DNA from: Apodemus sylvaticus
Lineage: Eukaryota > Chordata > Mammalia > Rodentia > Muridae
Direction: 5' to 3'
Length of the DNA stretch: 64,000 nt
Assembly (NCBI RefSeq): GCF_947179515.1
Contig: NC_067492.1
Span: 10,859,347-10,923,346 of the forward strand
Shown here: one piece after another, positions 44,366 through 54,435 of the stretch
Numbering within the stretch: the first letter of the stretch is position 1
How the letters are laid out: the number at the start of each line of letters is the position of its first letter
Made by a program: the position numbers and the translations under genes
The notes under the pieces: model-generated
What the model was told of the DNA's origin: nothing
Databases searched by the model: none
Seen by the model: only the letters and a program-made list of their open reading frames with translations

Positions 44366-44392
44366 TTCAAAGATTTACTGTTATTACTTTTG

Positions 44393-44423
<31 letters not shown>

Positions 44424-44584
44424 TCATATGAATAGACATGCACACACAAGGCTAGAGACATCCCCTGGAGCTGGAGTTGCAGATGGATATCAGCCACCCT
44501 ATATGGACACTGAGAATCAAATTCAACTCAAATGCTTTGCAAGAGCTATACATGTTCGTAAAGACTAGATCATTTCTCTGGCCC
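44366..44584 (-). mobile_element. B3-type SINE
   Basis: Reverse orientation: (TG)n at 44396-44422, CCCCTGGAGCTGGAGTTGCA, GATGGATATCAGCCACCC, AGAATCAAATTCAACTCAAA, and the head at GATCATTTCTCTGGCCC. Confidence 0.7.
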
Positions 44585-44589
44585 TAATT

Positions 44590-44830
44590 ATTCTGCAGCC
44601 CCCTTGCTCTTTCTGAGACAAGGCCTCCCTCCGCCGTGCAGCTCATCGAGTATGTTAGACTGACTGGCCAGTGAACTCCAAGGACTGCCCGCTTCCTCCA
44701 CACCTCCATACTGCTGGGACTCGAAGCATGTACCACTATACCTGGCTTTTCCTCATGGGCTCTGCAGATTGAGAAATGAGTCCTCGTGCATGCATGACAA
44801 GATCCTTGCCAACCAAGTCATCTCCCAAAC
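44590..44830 (-). mobile_element. B4-family SINE (B4A-like)
   Basis: Directly next to the B3 in the same orientation: TTTCTGAGACAAGGCCTCCC, TTAGACTGACTGGCCAGTG, CTGCTGGGACTCGAAGCATG, CACTATACCTGGCTTTTCC and AACCAAGTCATCTCCC. Near full length. Confidence 0.75.
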
Positions 44831-45984
44831 ATGGGGGCAGCTTTATGAGGAGCACCATAGCCATGACATCTGGGATGGACACCTTCAACCTTCACTTCCT
44901 CGGAAGTGTCACCTTGCAGTATGTGCCAGACTGGGCTGCCGTTCTGAGAACCAGGAAGGCCCCCTGATAAGGACAAGGTGTTTTAGATGCCAGACACGCT
45001 TCCTCCCTGCCCACGGCCTGGCGTGGGAGATTTTTCACCAATGACTCCTGCTCCCTCAGGCCCCAGTATTTCAGGCCGGACTCAAACGACCTGTGTATAT
45101 CAGTTTGATAAGTTTGTAAAGCACTCTGACATCTTTGGGCAGGAAGCTGTTAAAGAAAGATACCTTCGTTACGGTTTACAAAACCATTTCACGATATGTT
45201 GGTTCAGCCCTTTGAGTAGGGTTCAACGACAAAAGCAGGTAAAACATCCTGAGAAAGGCTGCTACAGAGGGACATTCTCCCTGTAATTGGAGGGCATGCT
45301 TCAGTCTGTCACATTAGACAACTCTGATGTTAAGTCTGTGCCCTAACACTATCTTAATTGACCATAAAAAGGACAATTGGAAACAGAGGGTTTGATCCAC
45401 ACCTATACAACCCAGCCACTATCACCAGCAAATTAGGCCATTTCGCACAGAGCATCCTGTCAGAGTGCATCTTAAGCTGTCTCAGGGTGACATTTCGTCA
45501 TCCCATTTCTGAAAAGCAACAGGCTATTAAGTGAATTAGGATCCAGTGTAAATTTCCACCATTACACCTGCATAAAAACTTAACATATACTTCTGTTCAC
45601 TCTCCCTGAGATGTGCTGTGCCGGGATGTCGGTGTCCATTTTTTCAAAAATTTCCAGCTGCTCACAGTGAAACTTCTTGACATCACCAGAGTTAACGATA
45701 TTATAACTACCTAGTAATAAAAAAAAACCTTGGAGTGTCTGACAGATGAGCTACAGGGATTGACTGGGGGAGAAGAACATGCCTCCCCAGGCCTTGGGAC
45801 TCCTCTGCTTCTCCCCTCTCTCAGAGCCACAGAGTGTGGAGTTTCATCCCCTGAACTAGCAACCAGGCCAAGAAGCCCATATGCATAGCATCATTCAGGA
45901 TTCAGCAGATGGTTTACCCTTCTATTTTTTGGACACTTGTTTTTGTTTGTTTTGTTTTCTCTTTTCTGGTGACTTTATTTTATC
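44831..45984. other. Unique sequence, candidate conserved DNA
   Basis: Repeat-free. The 45050-45720 stretch has balanced composition and no recognisable element, a candidate conserved non-coding block. Frames at 44769-45286 overlap the B4 SINE or lack features. Confidence 0.35.
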
Positions 45985-46502
45985 ATTTCTTTCTTTTTTA
46001 TTTTCTATATTCTTTGTTTACATTCCAAATGATTTCCCCTTTCCCTGTTACCCCCTCCCCATAAGTCACATAAGACCTTTTCCCTCCGCCCATTCCCCAA
46101 TCAACCCCCTCCCACTTCTCTGTCCTGGTACTCCCCTACATTGCTGCATCAAGCCTTTCCAGGACCAGGGCCCTCTCCTTCCTTCTTCTTGGGAATGGTT
46201 TGATATGTTAATTGTGTTTTGGGTATTCAGAGCTTCTGGGCTAATATCCACTTATCTGTGACTGCATTCCATGTGTGTTCTTTTGTGAATGGGTTACCTC
46301 ACTTAGGATGATATTTTCCAGATCCAACCATCTGCCTAAGAATTTCATGACTTCATTGTTTTCAATTGCTGAGTAGTATTCCATTGTGTAAATATACCAC
46401 ATTTTCTGTATCCATTCCATCACTGAGGGACATCTGGGTTCTTTCCAGCTTCTAGCTATTATAAATAAGGCTGCTATGAACATAGTGGAGCATGTGTCCT
46501 CA
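45985..46502 (-). mobile_element. L1 3' end (ORF2 end plus 3' UTR), truncated
   Basis: Plus-strand text starts with the T-rich tail complement and ACATTCCAAATGATTTCCCC. It passes the 3' UTR and enters ORF2 at about 46240 (minus frame 46241-46525 shows MFIAALFIIARSWKEPR and YIYTMEYYSAI). It breaks off at 46502 and is severely 5'-truncated. No clear target-site duplication found. Confidence 0.85.
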
Positions 46503-46619
46503 ACTTTAAGTATATCGACCTGCAATTTTCTTTAGCAATTTAATTCCGTTACAGTTACTGTCAAGTTTTCTGGGTGGAGGGGTTGTTCGGATAATGTTAC
46601 TTGTATGTACGTTATTTCA

Positions 46620-46945
46620 GGGCTCACCACTTGGTGCTGAATAACAAATCTCAGAGCTCTCCCCAGGGGCAGACTGACGCTCAAGCTCTCAGCAATCCCT
46701 GAGTTCATCTAGGATTAGGGATCCGTGAGATTTCCCACTCCCATGTCAGCGTGGCTACTGGGGTCACCTTTGTTCAGGTCTTCTTTTGGCAGACAAGTTG
46801 ACCAGACTGCACTGATGCTGCTTCTCTGACACGTCTAGAAGATGAGTTCTCACAGGGAGCCTCCTGCTCCTTGAATCTTAACAATCTTTCTGCCATCTCT
46901 TTTACTGGGATCCCTTGGCCTTTAGGGGCAGGAATTTGGCAGCTA
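46620..46945. mobile_element. Unassigned rodent interspersed repeat
   Basis: GTTCAGGTCTTCTTTTGGCA, CTTAACAATCTTTCTGCCAT and TTTAGGGGCAGGAATTTGGC strongly recall a common rodent repeat segment that I associate with L1-related or ERV internal DNA. I cannot name it with certainty. Confidence 0.35.
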
Positions 46946-48139
46946 CTGGGACCAGTGAGGTCAAGGATCTAGGTGGAGAACCTGCACCCACCATTTTACT
47001 AAAAAGGCATCATCCTAACTTCATCCTAAATATTTATCCTACACCTATGGTAAGTGTAGATCTTTCTCATCAGGGAGAAAACCTCCTTGCCACAGACGCT
47101 TCCCATCTTTACTCAGCCTCATAACTTCAGCAGCGTTCTTTGGGTGCCCTTTGGGTATACTTCCTTAGGCTGAGAAAATGCAGCTGTCAAGGACTAGATT
47201 CCTCTGGAGAAAAAAAATTGTCAGCAAGAATCACAGCAAAGATGCTAGCAGGTTGGTGATCTGAGGACAGAATGACCAACGTCGCAATAATAAACTGGCC
47301 ACAGTGGACTGACTGCCTTCACATGCTAAACTCTAAGCTTCCATTCTGTGTTCGCTAGAAAATGGAGGTAATAACATTATAAAGCTAAAGTCATCTTTCT
47401 GTAGACAGGATGAAAGTTGCATACGGGGGCACTGGGGAGCCCACTGTGCGGTGAACACTCACACTGTTAGTAAGGAGTGGGTTATCATCGTCGCAGAGAG
47501 CCTGCTGTAGGATGGCTGTGCTACGTAGAAGCCAGCTCTAGAAGGCCTTGGAAACTCAGTCCTGGCAGGAAGGAAGCAATGGCTTCCTCTTTCCCTTATC
47601 CTGACTAACCTACACCATCTTCATGAGTTCTGTTTTTCTCCTCTAATGTCTGCCTTTCTAGACTTGGAACCAGAACTGACAGTGACCTCTGCCTGGAGTG
47701 ACTCTGAGCTTGATTCTTAGTGATTCTTCAAGGGTTAAGCTCCAGCTGTCTCCCTGCTTACCACCTCACCAATGATTCCAGCTTGACTAGCTAGTCCATT
47801 TTTTCTCCCCCCACAACCCTCTCATCTACCTACCCACCCTGCATAGCTCACAAATACCTGATAGTCTTTGGACCACTGTCTCCAGATCTGACTTTTGGTC
47901 AGACCTTTCTTCATTCAGATTCCTTATAGCTCAAATTAAAAGGAAGACAGATCAAGTTCGGGCTCATGGTTCCCATCCATGACCATCCATAACTCTGTTG
48001 TTTCTAGGCTGTGGATGTTGGTGGTGTTGCATCATGGTAGAAGGATGTGGTGGAACAAATCTTATCTCATGGTGATCAGAAAGCATAGAGCATTAAAGGA
48101 AAGATCAACAACGGATGTAGTCATTCTCAAGAGCATACC
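46946..48139. other. Unique sequence, no gene recognised
   Basis: Nothing recognised. 47950-48130 might be a degenerate LTR piece. Confidence 0.35.
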
Positions 48140-48452
48140 ATGGTCTGTATTGGGTTATACAGGGTGGGAAAGTCCACCTTAAGTATGAGTGGCACCATCC
48201 CATGGCCTGGGGTCCTGGGCTGATTAGAAAGGAAGTGAGTACCAGCATTTGCCTCTCTGCTTCCTGACTGTGGATGCCCATAACCATCTGCTTCCTGTTC
48301 CCGCTGCCATGACTTCCCCACATGTTGGACTGTATCCCCTCAAACTGTGAGTCACAATACATCCTCCCTTAGGTGTTTTATTTGCTTGTTTTGTTTTTTG
48401 TTTTTGCCAAGTATTTTGTCTCAACAGCAGCAAGAGGAATAACTGATGCATG
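48140..48452 (+). mobile_element. MaLR-type LTR-like repeat, 3' part
   Basis: GAGTGGCACCATCCCATGGC, GCCTCTCTGCTTCCTGACTG, CTGCCATGACTTCCCCACAT, CTCAAACTGTGAGTCACAAT and GTCTCAACAGCAGCAAG follow the 3' half of rodent MaLR-type LTRs. Confidence 0.6.
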
Positions 48453-49099
48453 CAGTAGTCAACTTTCTTCTGAGAGTTCCCACAATCTCTTCATGGCAAA
48501 TTATGAATCACTAGTAGGTAAAATCATGAATTCATTGATGGATTGATTCCAATTTATATTCTACTCAAGAATTGGTCCATTTGGGAATTCCTGGAAGTCC
48601 CACATCTTGGTATTGTAGACCAAGAGTTAATCTTTGAGGATGGATATTTCAAATTGAAACTACAACAGGGAACTAAGCAAGACAGCGATTCCTTCTTCAA
48701 CACACCCAAGGGCCATCACCTCCTCACACCACCTAGAAGCTTGTGCCTTAATTTACCCACCCATGGCTTCTGTGGTACATTTGCCTTCAGACCTGCTCAC
48801 CCAGCCAGCCTCATGTGTGCCCTTTGATCCACATGAATAGCAGTCTGTGGGCATCATTCACAATAGGCTCCAGTATCCATGGCCTAGATGGCTACATTCT
48901 TTTATCCATTATAGTAGAGCCAGAGAGACAAACAACAACCCAGACTGGCAAAGGGAGGATCTCAATCCCAAATGTGTGGCTGAAAGAACACAGGCATTTG
49001 TGTGTGTGCCCATACCTATTCTGGTTAACCAGCTGCTCCTGAGGCCCCTTACATCTCCACATACAATATCTCTCTGCTGTAGGTCAACCTTCTGCCCTT
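48453..49099. other. Unique sequence, no gene recognised
   Basis: Frames at 48543-49143 (94 and 98 codons) overlap in different phases and lack domains. Confidence 0.4.
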
Positions 49100-49226
49100 T
49101 AGAACAGCATGTTAAGGGGCTGTTGAGATGGCTCAGCAGTTAAAAGCACCGACTGCTCTTCCAGAGGTCCTGAGTTCAATTCCCAGCAACCACATGGTGG
49201 CTCACAACCATCTGTAATGGGATCTG

Positions 49227-49240
49227 ATGCCCCCTTCTGG
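49227..49240 (-). promoter_or_regulatory. CTCF-like motif inside B2
   Basis: The minus strand reads CCAGAAGGGGGCAT, an intact variant of the B2 CTCF-binding segment. Its orientation is opposite to the motif at 33972. Confidence 0.45.
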
Positions 49241-49301
49241 TGTGTCTGAAGACAGCTACTTATATACATAAAATAAATACATAAATCTTAAAAAAGAAAG
49301 A

Positions 49302-49325
49302 AAGGAAGGAAGGAAGGAAGGAAGG
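49302..49325 (+). repeat. (GAAG)n in B2 tail
   Basis: About five AGGA units within the B2 3' tail. Confidence 0.9.
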
Positions 49326-49389
49326 TAGGTTCCACCCCCCCAAAAACCAAAATAACCATTTAAAAAATCTAATAGAACAGCATGTTAAG

Positions 49390-51428
49390 CTTTAATACAG
49401 AAAACACTATTTAGACCCCACTGAATACTCTTTAAAATTCTGAGTTCCCTTTAGATCTATTTCCTACAAATTTGAAACTTCTGATTAAATCAACATTTAC
49501 TCTGAGAGTCTTACTCCACAGTGTGGATGAGGAGATTACCAATCTTGTATGTTTGAATAAGGACTAAATATAGACTTTATAACATTGAGACAACAAACAT
49601 GAAGAGAGACAGCTTTTGGACAGCACTCTCCTTATTTACAACAATAGAATACACAAATTATAGCTTCCCTCTTCCCGAGGGTCAGTGGAGTAAACTCGGC
49701 TAACAGCATTTTAATCAGATTATTTTCTGTACATTGCTCTCTTTCTTATTAATCGCGCATTCTTTTAAAGAAGTGTTTTGACCAAGAAGAGCATTTTATT
49801 CTACAGCAAAGGACCCCACTGTTTGAGAAGTTGGTCTATCTATATTCATTCATGCATAATTTAATAAGTGTCTGTGCTCCATTTATGCATTCATTGTGGA
49901 GCCTTATACATGTTTTAGGCTGTAATGGGCTAAGGGAATTTAGCTGGGTCAAATTTAGTTTCTGCAAACTGGGATGGAATGTTTCTATAATGCCGAGTTC
50001 GACTAGTCATTTAAACAAATAAAACAGACAACCCTCAGAAAGTAACTCCTTGACACAAAGAGTCCAAGTTTGGATAAGGCTCAGGGATACAGTGGAGAGA
50101 CAGGAGGGAATGATAGATACTGCTTCCACATGTGGCCACAGGAATTGCAGGATGGAGACTCAAGAGAGGACAGAGACAGCTTCTGCATCAAGGCAGAAAG
50201 AACTGGGGCTCTGACACTGCACTGGGGGGAGCTGCTTAGAACAGGATTGAAACATGAGTTGTAAGCTTTTGAGGAATGAAGTCTGATTGCTAAGAGAGTC
50301 CACAGCCCCACAGCCATGGAAGGACCTAAACAATGAGGTAGGTCAAGGGAGTGTCAGCTCACAGTAAGTTTATCATGGGGTTGTTGGGAGTATTTAAAAC
50401 CAAAAGTTAGGATTCTAAGCCAAGAGCTGAGCCATAGATCTGAGGATCAGTGGGTCTTTAGAAGATGTCACCATCCCCAGATGTCTACAGTGTGGGGCTC
50501 TGTCTGGATCAGGGGGTCTGGGTGATGCTAGTTTGATTCTTCACTCTTCCCACCCATTTAGGTTAGTTCATTCCTTTCCAGTCCTCATCTTGCAGGGCAG
50601 GTGGAACGGGCTCTGGGCTTCTTTCCAGTTTACAGATGAAAAACACGGTGTCAGAAGGGGCACCTTCAGGATGGAGAGGCAACCCATTCAAGAGCGAGCC
50701 TATGCCTGGGTCGTTGTGTTCTCAAGCAGGTGGAGATGGGATACTTCAGATGTTGTTAGGTAACAGTAGCTGGAGGTGAGGGAGGAGGTGGGGTGAACAG
50801 CAACTGATGATAAAGTGGTTACAGTGGGCTGGCATGATTGACAGCTCCTGGCTTTTACTGTGTGCTCCTGTCTATCTCTGTGGACAGAAGTTGCTTTTCC
50901 ACACAAATCTCATCATTCCTTGTACCCCCAGTGAGATGTCTGAATGAAGGGAAGTTGGATAGAATGTCGGCCTTCAACAAAGCTGTAGAATTAAGTTACA
51001 GGGCTCTCAGCTCTGCACTGCCTCTGTCTACCTGCTTACCACTCGCAAAGGGTCTTCCCACTGCACTGGGAGCCTCAGGCCAGAAGCTAGAGGCTGCTGG
51101 CTTTTTGTAGGAAATGAGCCTTGAGTCCTCATCCACTTATGCATTTTTGCTCTGCTCCTAACTTCCGGGGGAGGGCATTGCCTTCTTGAACAAACCCCTC
51201 ACCCCACTCACTGCCTCACAGGATGAAGGTCAGAGCAGGCAAACTCATTAGCTCTGAGTCTTGCAGCATCCTAGGCCTTCTGGATAGGAATGGGCACTCT
51301 TGCTCCTTGCTAAAAGAGATTGTGGGCTTTTCAAAATCGCATTCTCTGATTTTGGATCTCCCAACCCAAAAGGTAATCCTTTCTTACAGGGTGAATCATG
51401 CTGGACGCGCACAGAGAGGAGGCCTGGT
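49390..51428. other. Unique sequence, no gene called
   Basis: Over 2 kb with no repeat recognised. Several 60-90-codon frames exist (for example 50838-51110 and 51223-51447) but none has a recognisable domain. Confidence 0.4.
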
Positions 51429-51438
51429 GTCACGTGAC
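51429..51438. promoter_or_regulatory. CLEAR-type E-box GTCACGTGAC
   Basis: A perfect 10-bp palindrome containing CACGTG with GT/AC flanks, the sequence preferred by MiT/TFE and USF bHLH factors. It retains a CpG and lies 23 bp before the start codon of the small ORF at 51461. Confidence 0.35.
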
Positions 51439-51460
51439 CTCCAATAAGCACCACTAAACA

Positions 51461-51649
51461 ATGGGCAACCTGGTTAGTGGTTTGAGACTTGGAGCCTGGG
51501 AGACTTTCATAAGACAGAACGAATTTTCCAGCAGGGATTATCCTTCAGATTGGAGTTTAATGAAACAATCGCTAACACCGGAGGCTTATGCAGAAGAACT
51601 GGCAGACTCCAGGGAGACCCGGGCGCGTCTGGGGAAGATATTTACCTAA
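51461..51649 (+). CDS. Speculative 62-codon small ORF
   Basis: I do not recognise this product and do not claim it is real. What can be seen: the ATG has A at -3 and G at +4 (strong Kozak match) and is preceded by an in-frame TAA at 51455, so the frame starts here. The product begins MGNLVSGL, which fits the N-myristoylation pattern MGxxxS. It has a mixed, charged composition with an acidic C-terminal half and no membrane segment. The stop codon overlaps an AATAAA (51648-51653) and a second AATAAA follows at 51659-51664. An E-box lies 23 bp upstream and a splice-acceptor-like pyrimidine tract plus CAG ends at 51389. Chance occurrence is a serious alternative. Confidence 0.2.
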   Translation: MGNLVSGLRLGAWETFIRQNEFSSRDYPSDWSLMKQSLTPEAYAEELADSRETRARLGKIFT

Positions 51650-51664
51650 TAAACCATGAATAAA
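51648..51664 (+). promoter_or_regulatory. Two AATAAA polyadenylation-like signals
   Basis: AATAAA at 51648-51653 and again at 51659-51664, directly after the small ORF. No clear GT-rich downstream element is visible within 30 bp. Confidence 0.3.
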
Positions 51665-51920
51665 TAATAGAGCGTCTAAGTCAAGAGATGCAGAGGACAA
51701 AGGTGGGGGCTGAGTAAGGCTTTAAAAGTTAAATCATGTCTTGAGGTTGTGCTACACACCATTACTATAGAAACACAGTCACAGGTACAGACGAAAGCGT
51801 GCATGAAGCCGCTCGTGGCTCTGCGTATAGCTGCATTAGATCAGCTTATGTAGTGACAGCAACATCCTCAGTGATGGTTTTTGCTTCTTGCTGCTTCTTG
51901 CCACCCCTTCTCTTTCTGTA

Positions 51921-51922
<2 letters not shown>
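51650..51922. other. Unique sequence
   Basis: Nothing recognised between the small ORF and the TG tract. Confidence 0.45.
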
Positions 51923-51957
<35 letters not shown>

Positions 51958-51959
51958 CT
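51923..51959 (+). repeat. (TG)n microsatellite
   Basis: About 15 TG units, followed by TGCATGCATGCATGCGTGCA (51977-51996), an alternating purine-pyrimidine stretch. Confidence 0.95.
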
Positions 51960-52291
51960 GTGTGCACACACAAGTGTGCATGCATGCATGCGTGCATGGG
52001 CATGTCTATACTGAATACATGTTACTCTGAATGAGCCATGTGGATGTTACAAGTCTGTCTTCCTTAGTTGTTCTCAATTGTATCTGTTTCGACAAGCTCT
52101 TTAATTGAACTTGGAACTCACGTACTCAGCCAGGCCAGCAGTCCAGGAAGCTCTGGAGATCCCCAGTTTTGCCTTCCCGGAACTAGAATGACAGATGTGC
52201 ATCCTGGCTTGGCTTTTTTATGTGGGTGTTGATGATCTGAACTCATGCTTATGTGGCGAGGGCTTTACTGACTGAGCCATCTCTTTATCTC
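51960..52291 (-). mobile_element. B4-family SINE (B4A-like), diverged
   Basis: Reverse orientation: GTGTGCACACACAAGTGTGC tail, GAACTTGGAACTCACGTAC, ACTAGAATGACAGATGTGCA, TGGCTTGGCTTTTTTATGTG, and the head GGGCTTTACTGACTGAGCC then ATCTCT. Confidence 0.65.
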
Positions 52292-52587
52292 TGCAGGGTT
52301 CAATCCTTGCCTGCGCTTTAAGCCCAACGATGTTATCACCAGAGTTGTGACTCTCACAAACACCGAGTGGACAAGGTGACAGGGATGTCAGCATCTTATC
52401 AGATGGGAAGAGAGGGCTGGAGAACTGAACCTCATATTCTAGCTGAGCCTTAGAAATGGCAGGAGCTACTTGCCTATACATGTCCAAAGTCAGTCCTGAG
52501 CTTGGACCTGCTAACATCAAGAAGACAGGAAATGTAGTCCCCTGTGGTCAGGGGGAAGGAAAAACCCCATTCTTGGTTTACTGGTAG

Positions 52588-52990
52588 TGTGCTGGTTAAT
52601 GTTTGTTAATTTGATGGAAACTAGAGTCACATGGGAAGAGGGAACCTCAACTGAATTATTGCCTCCCTCATATTTGCATGTGGCATATTTTCTTGATTCC
52701 TGATTAATGGGGAGGGGGACAGTCCACTGGGGATGATGCCCTTCTGGGCAAGTGGCCTGGGGATGTATTATGAAACAGACTGAGCAAGCAAAATGGAGCC
52801 CGCTTGTAAGCAGCGCTCCCTCACAGCCTCTACTTTAATCTCTCCCTTGAGGTCCTGATTCTTATCTTTTGTTCCTGCTCTGATTTCTCTTCCTGAAGGG
52901 CCCTAATATCGAAATTTAAGCCAAAAAGACCCCTTTCTGCCTAAGATGGTTTAGACCTGTGTTCTATCACGACAACAGAAAGCAAGAAGA
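52588..52990 (+). mobile_element. Family B LTR-like repeat
   Basis: Forward orientation: GTTTGTTAATTTGATGGAAA edge, GGGAAGAGGGAACCTCAACT, TTGATTCCTGATTAATGGGG, GCAAGTGGCCTGGGGATG, and TTCTATCACGACAACAGAAA at the 3' edge. Confidence 0.65.
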
Positions 52991-53471
52991 GTTAGTAACA
53001 TTACCACGTGTGTAATGGCAAAGCCTGGGAAGAAGGGACCAGAAACACACACACAATAGTAGTCCTTTTATAGTTAACACACCCATATCACAAGCTTTTC
53101 TGTGATCGTATGGGGTACACATAGAGATTGTTCTCACCTTCGGGAACACCTCCCATTGGCTATCGAAATTGTGGGTACTCCTGAAAGCCTAACAGATATG
53201 TTCCTATTGCATGCTGAGGTCAAAACATCTGCAGCATGAAACATGGCAGCAAAGGCCCTGCAGACTCCCTTTCCTTCTTCTACACACATAGGTAGATTGA
53301 CTTTTGCCACAGACATTAGCAATGTTGGCATAGGATGCTTGGTTTCCCTTGCTTATTAAGTCAAGAATTCCCCCAGCCTCTTTCTTTTCATTTAAAGGAA
53401 GCGTGAATAACCAAGATAGAACTCAGAATGTACACTGCTTGTGGAAAGAAGGAAGTCTGGATAGAGCAGGG
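52991..53471. other. Unique sequence between LTR-like repeats
   Basis: Nothing recognised. Confidence 0.45.
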
Positions 53472-53850
53472 TTGTGGTTTGCTTACTATTGCTGGGGATG
53501 AACCACTGACCACAATCAACCTGGGGGGAAAAAAGGCTTATTTGTGTTACAGGTCACAATCTATCAGTGAGGAGAGTTAGGTCAGGGACTCAAAGCAAAC
53601 ACCTGTAGTCTGAGGCCATGGAGGCATATTTGCATGTCCTGTTCAATTTGCTTCCTTAAATGGCCCAGGAACCACCTGCCCAGAGCTGGCACCAATCACA
53701 GTGGACTGGGCTCCCCCATCAATCAGCAATCAAGAGAAAATCCCACAGATGTACCCATTAGCCAATCTGATGGAGGCAAGTCCTAAATATATGGTGACTT
53801 CCTCCCAGGTGACTCTAGTTGATGTCAATCTGACAGAAGTCTACCCAGCA
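53472..53850 (-). mobile_element. Family B LTR-like repeat
   Basis: Reverse orientation, well preserved: TTACTATTGCTGGGGATGAA, GGCTTATTTGTGTTACAGGT, CCACCTGCCCAGAGCTGGCA, CAGTGGACTGGGCTCCCCCA, GCCAATCTGATGGAGGCAAG, and GTTGATGTCAATCTGACAGA at the edge. Confidence 0.7.
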
Positions 53851-54019
53851 TGAGCATATGCCAAAAGAATTTAAGTGTGTGGACACATGGAAAAGAAAAA
53901 TTATGGAGATGCAGTGTAGATTACTAGTTGCTAGGAGTAAGGAGGATACAGAAGCTCTGGGTAAAACCACTTAGGGCAATGCAATAGAGTCTGATGATGT
54001 AACTGTGTGCATATGGAGT

Positions 54020-54435
54020 ATCAGTTACTTTCCTCATTGCTGTGGTCAAATACTGATAGAAAATTAGGGAAGGAAGGAGGTGTCTGGTGTACAATTTGAT
54101 GGGACAGTCCATCACCATCATGGTGGAAAAGACACAGTGGCAGAAGGTGGCTGATCACATTGAGTCCTCAATCAGGAAACAGAAGTGAATTCTGGTGTCC
54201 CAATCTCTTCATTCTTTTCCCCTAGTCCAGGTCGTCAGCCCATGGAACAGAGAGCCCACATTTAGACCGAGTCTTCCCACCTTGGTTAAATTAGTCTATA
54301 AATTCTCTCAAAAAATGCTCAGAGATGTATCTCTATGGTGATTCTAAGTTCCACCAAGATAGCAACTAAGATGGCGACCAAAATGGTGACCAAGATGGCA
54401 ACCAAGATGGTGACCAAGATGAACCATTATGCAGA
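54020..54435 (-). mobile_element. MaLR-type LTR-like repeat with edge expansion
   Basis: Reverse orientation: TCATTGCTGTGGTCAAATAC, AGTCCATCACCATCATGGTG, GAGTCTTCCCACCTTGGTTA, TATGGTGATTCTAAGTTCC. The expected outer edge (like CAACTAAGAT...AACCAT) is expanded into the 12-bp array at 54355-54424. Confidence 0.55.
54355..54424 (+). repeat. 12-bp tandem array of YY1-like motifs
   Basis: Six units start at 54355, 54367, 54379, 54391, 54403 and 54415, in perfect 12-bp register. They are variants of (C/T)AAGATGGCGAC. The 54367 unit keeps the CpG; others read GGTGAC or GGCAAC, as expected from CpG decay. AAGATGGCG is the core of the YY1 consensus. Translation gives a meaningless T-K-M repeat. Confidence 0.9.

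Larger units (their letters stand above)
49100..49389 (+). mobile_element. B2 SINE with 17-bp TSD and long 3' tail
   Basis: The body (49117-49296) is an almost consensus B2: GGGCTGTTGAGATGGCTCAG, CGACTGCTCTTCCAGAGGTC, GAGTTCAATTCCCAGCAACC, CATGGTGGCTCACAACCATC. TAGAACAGCATGTTAAG flanks the insertion at 49100-49116 and 49373-49389. Between the A-rich/GAAG tail and the right duplication lie about 50 extra bases (49324-49372), possibly read-through sequence carried along. Confidence 0.93.

Noticed and set aside
46241..46525. 94-codon minus frame with conserved-looking residues
   Set aside because: It is the C-terminal end of L1 ORF2 in a truncated L1 copy, not a host gene.
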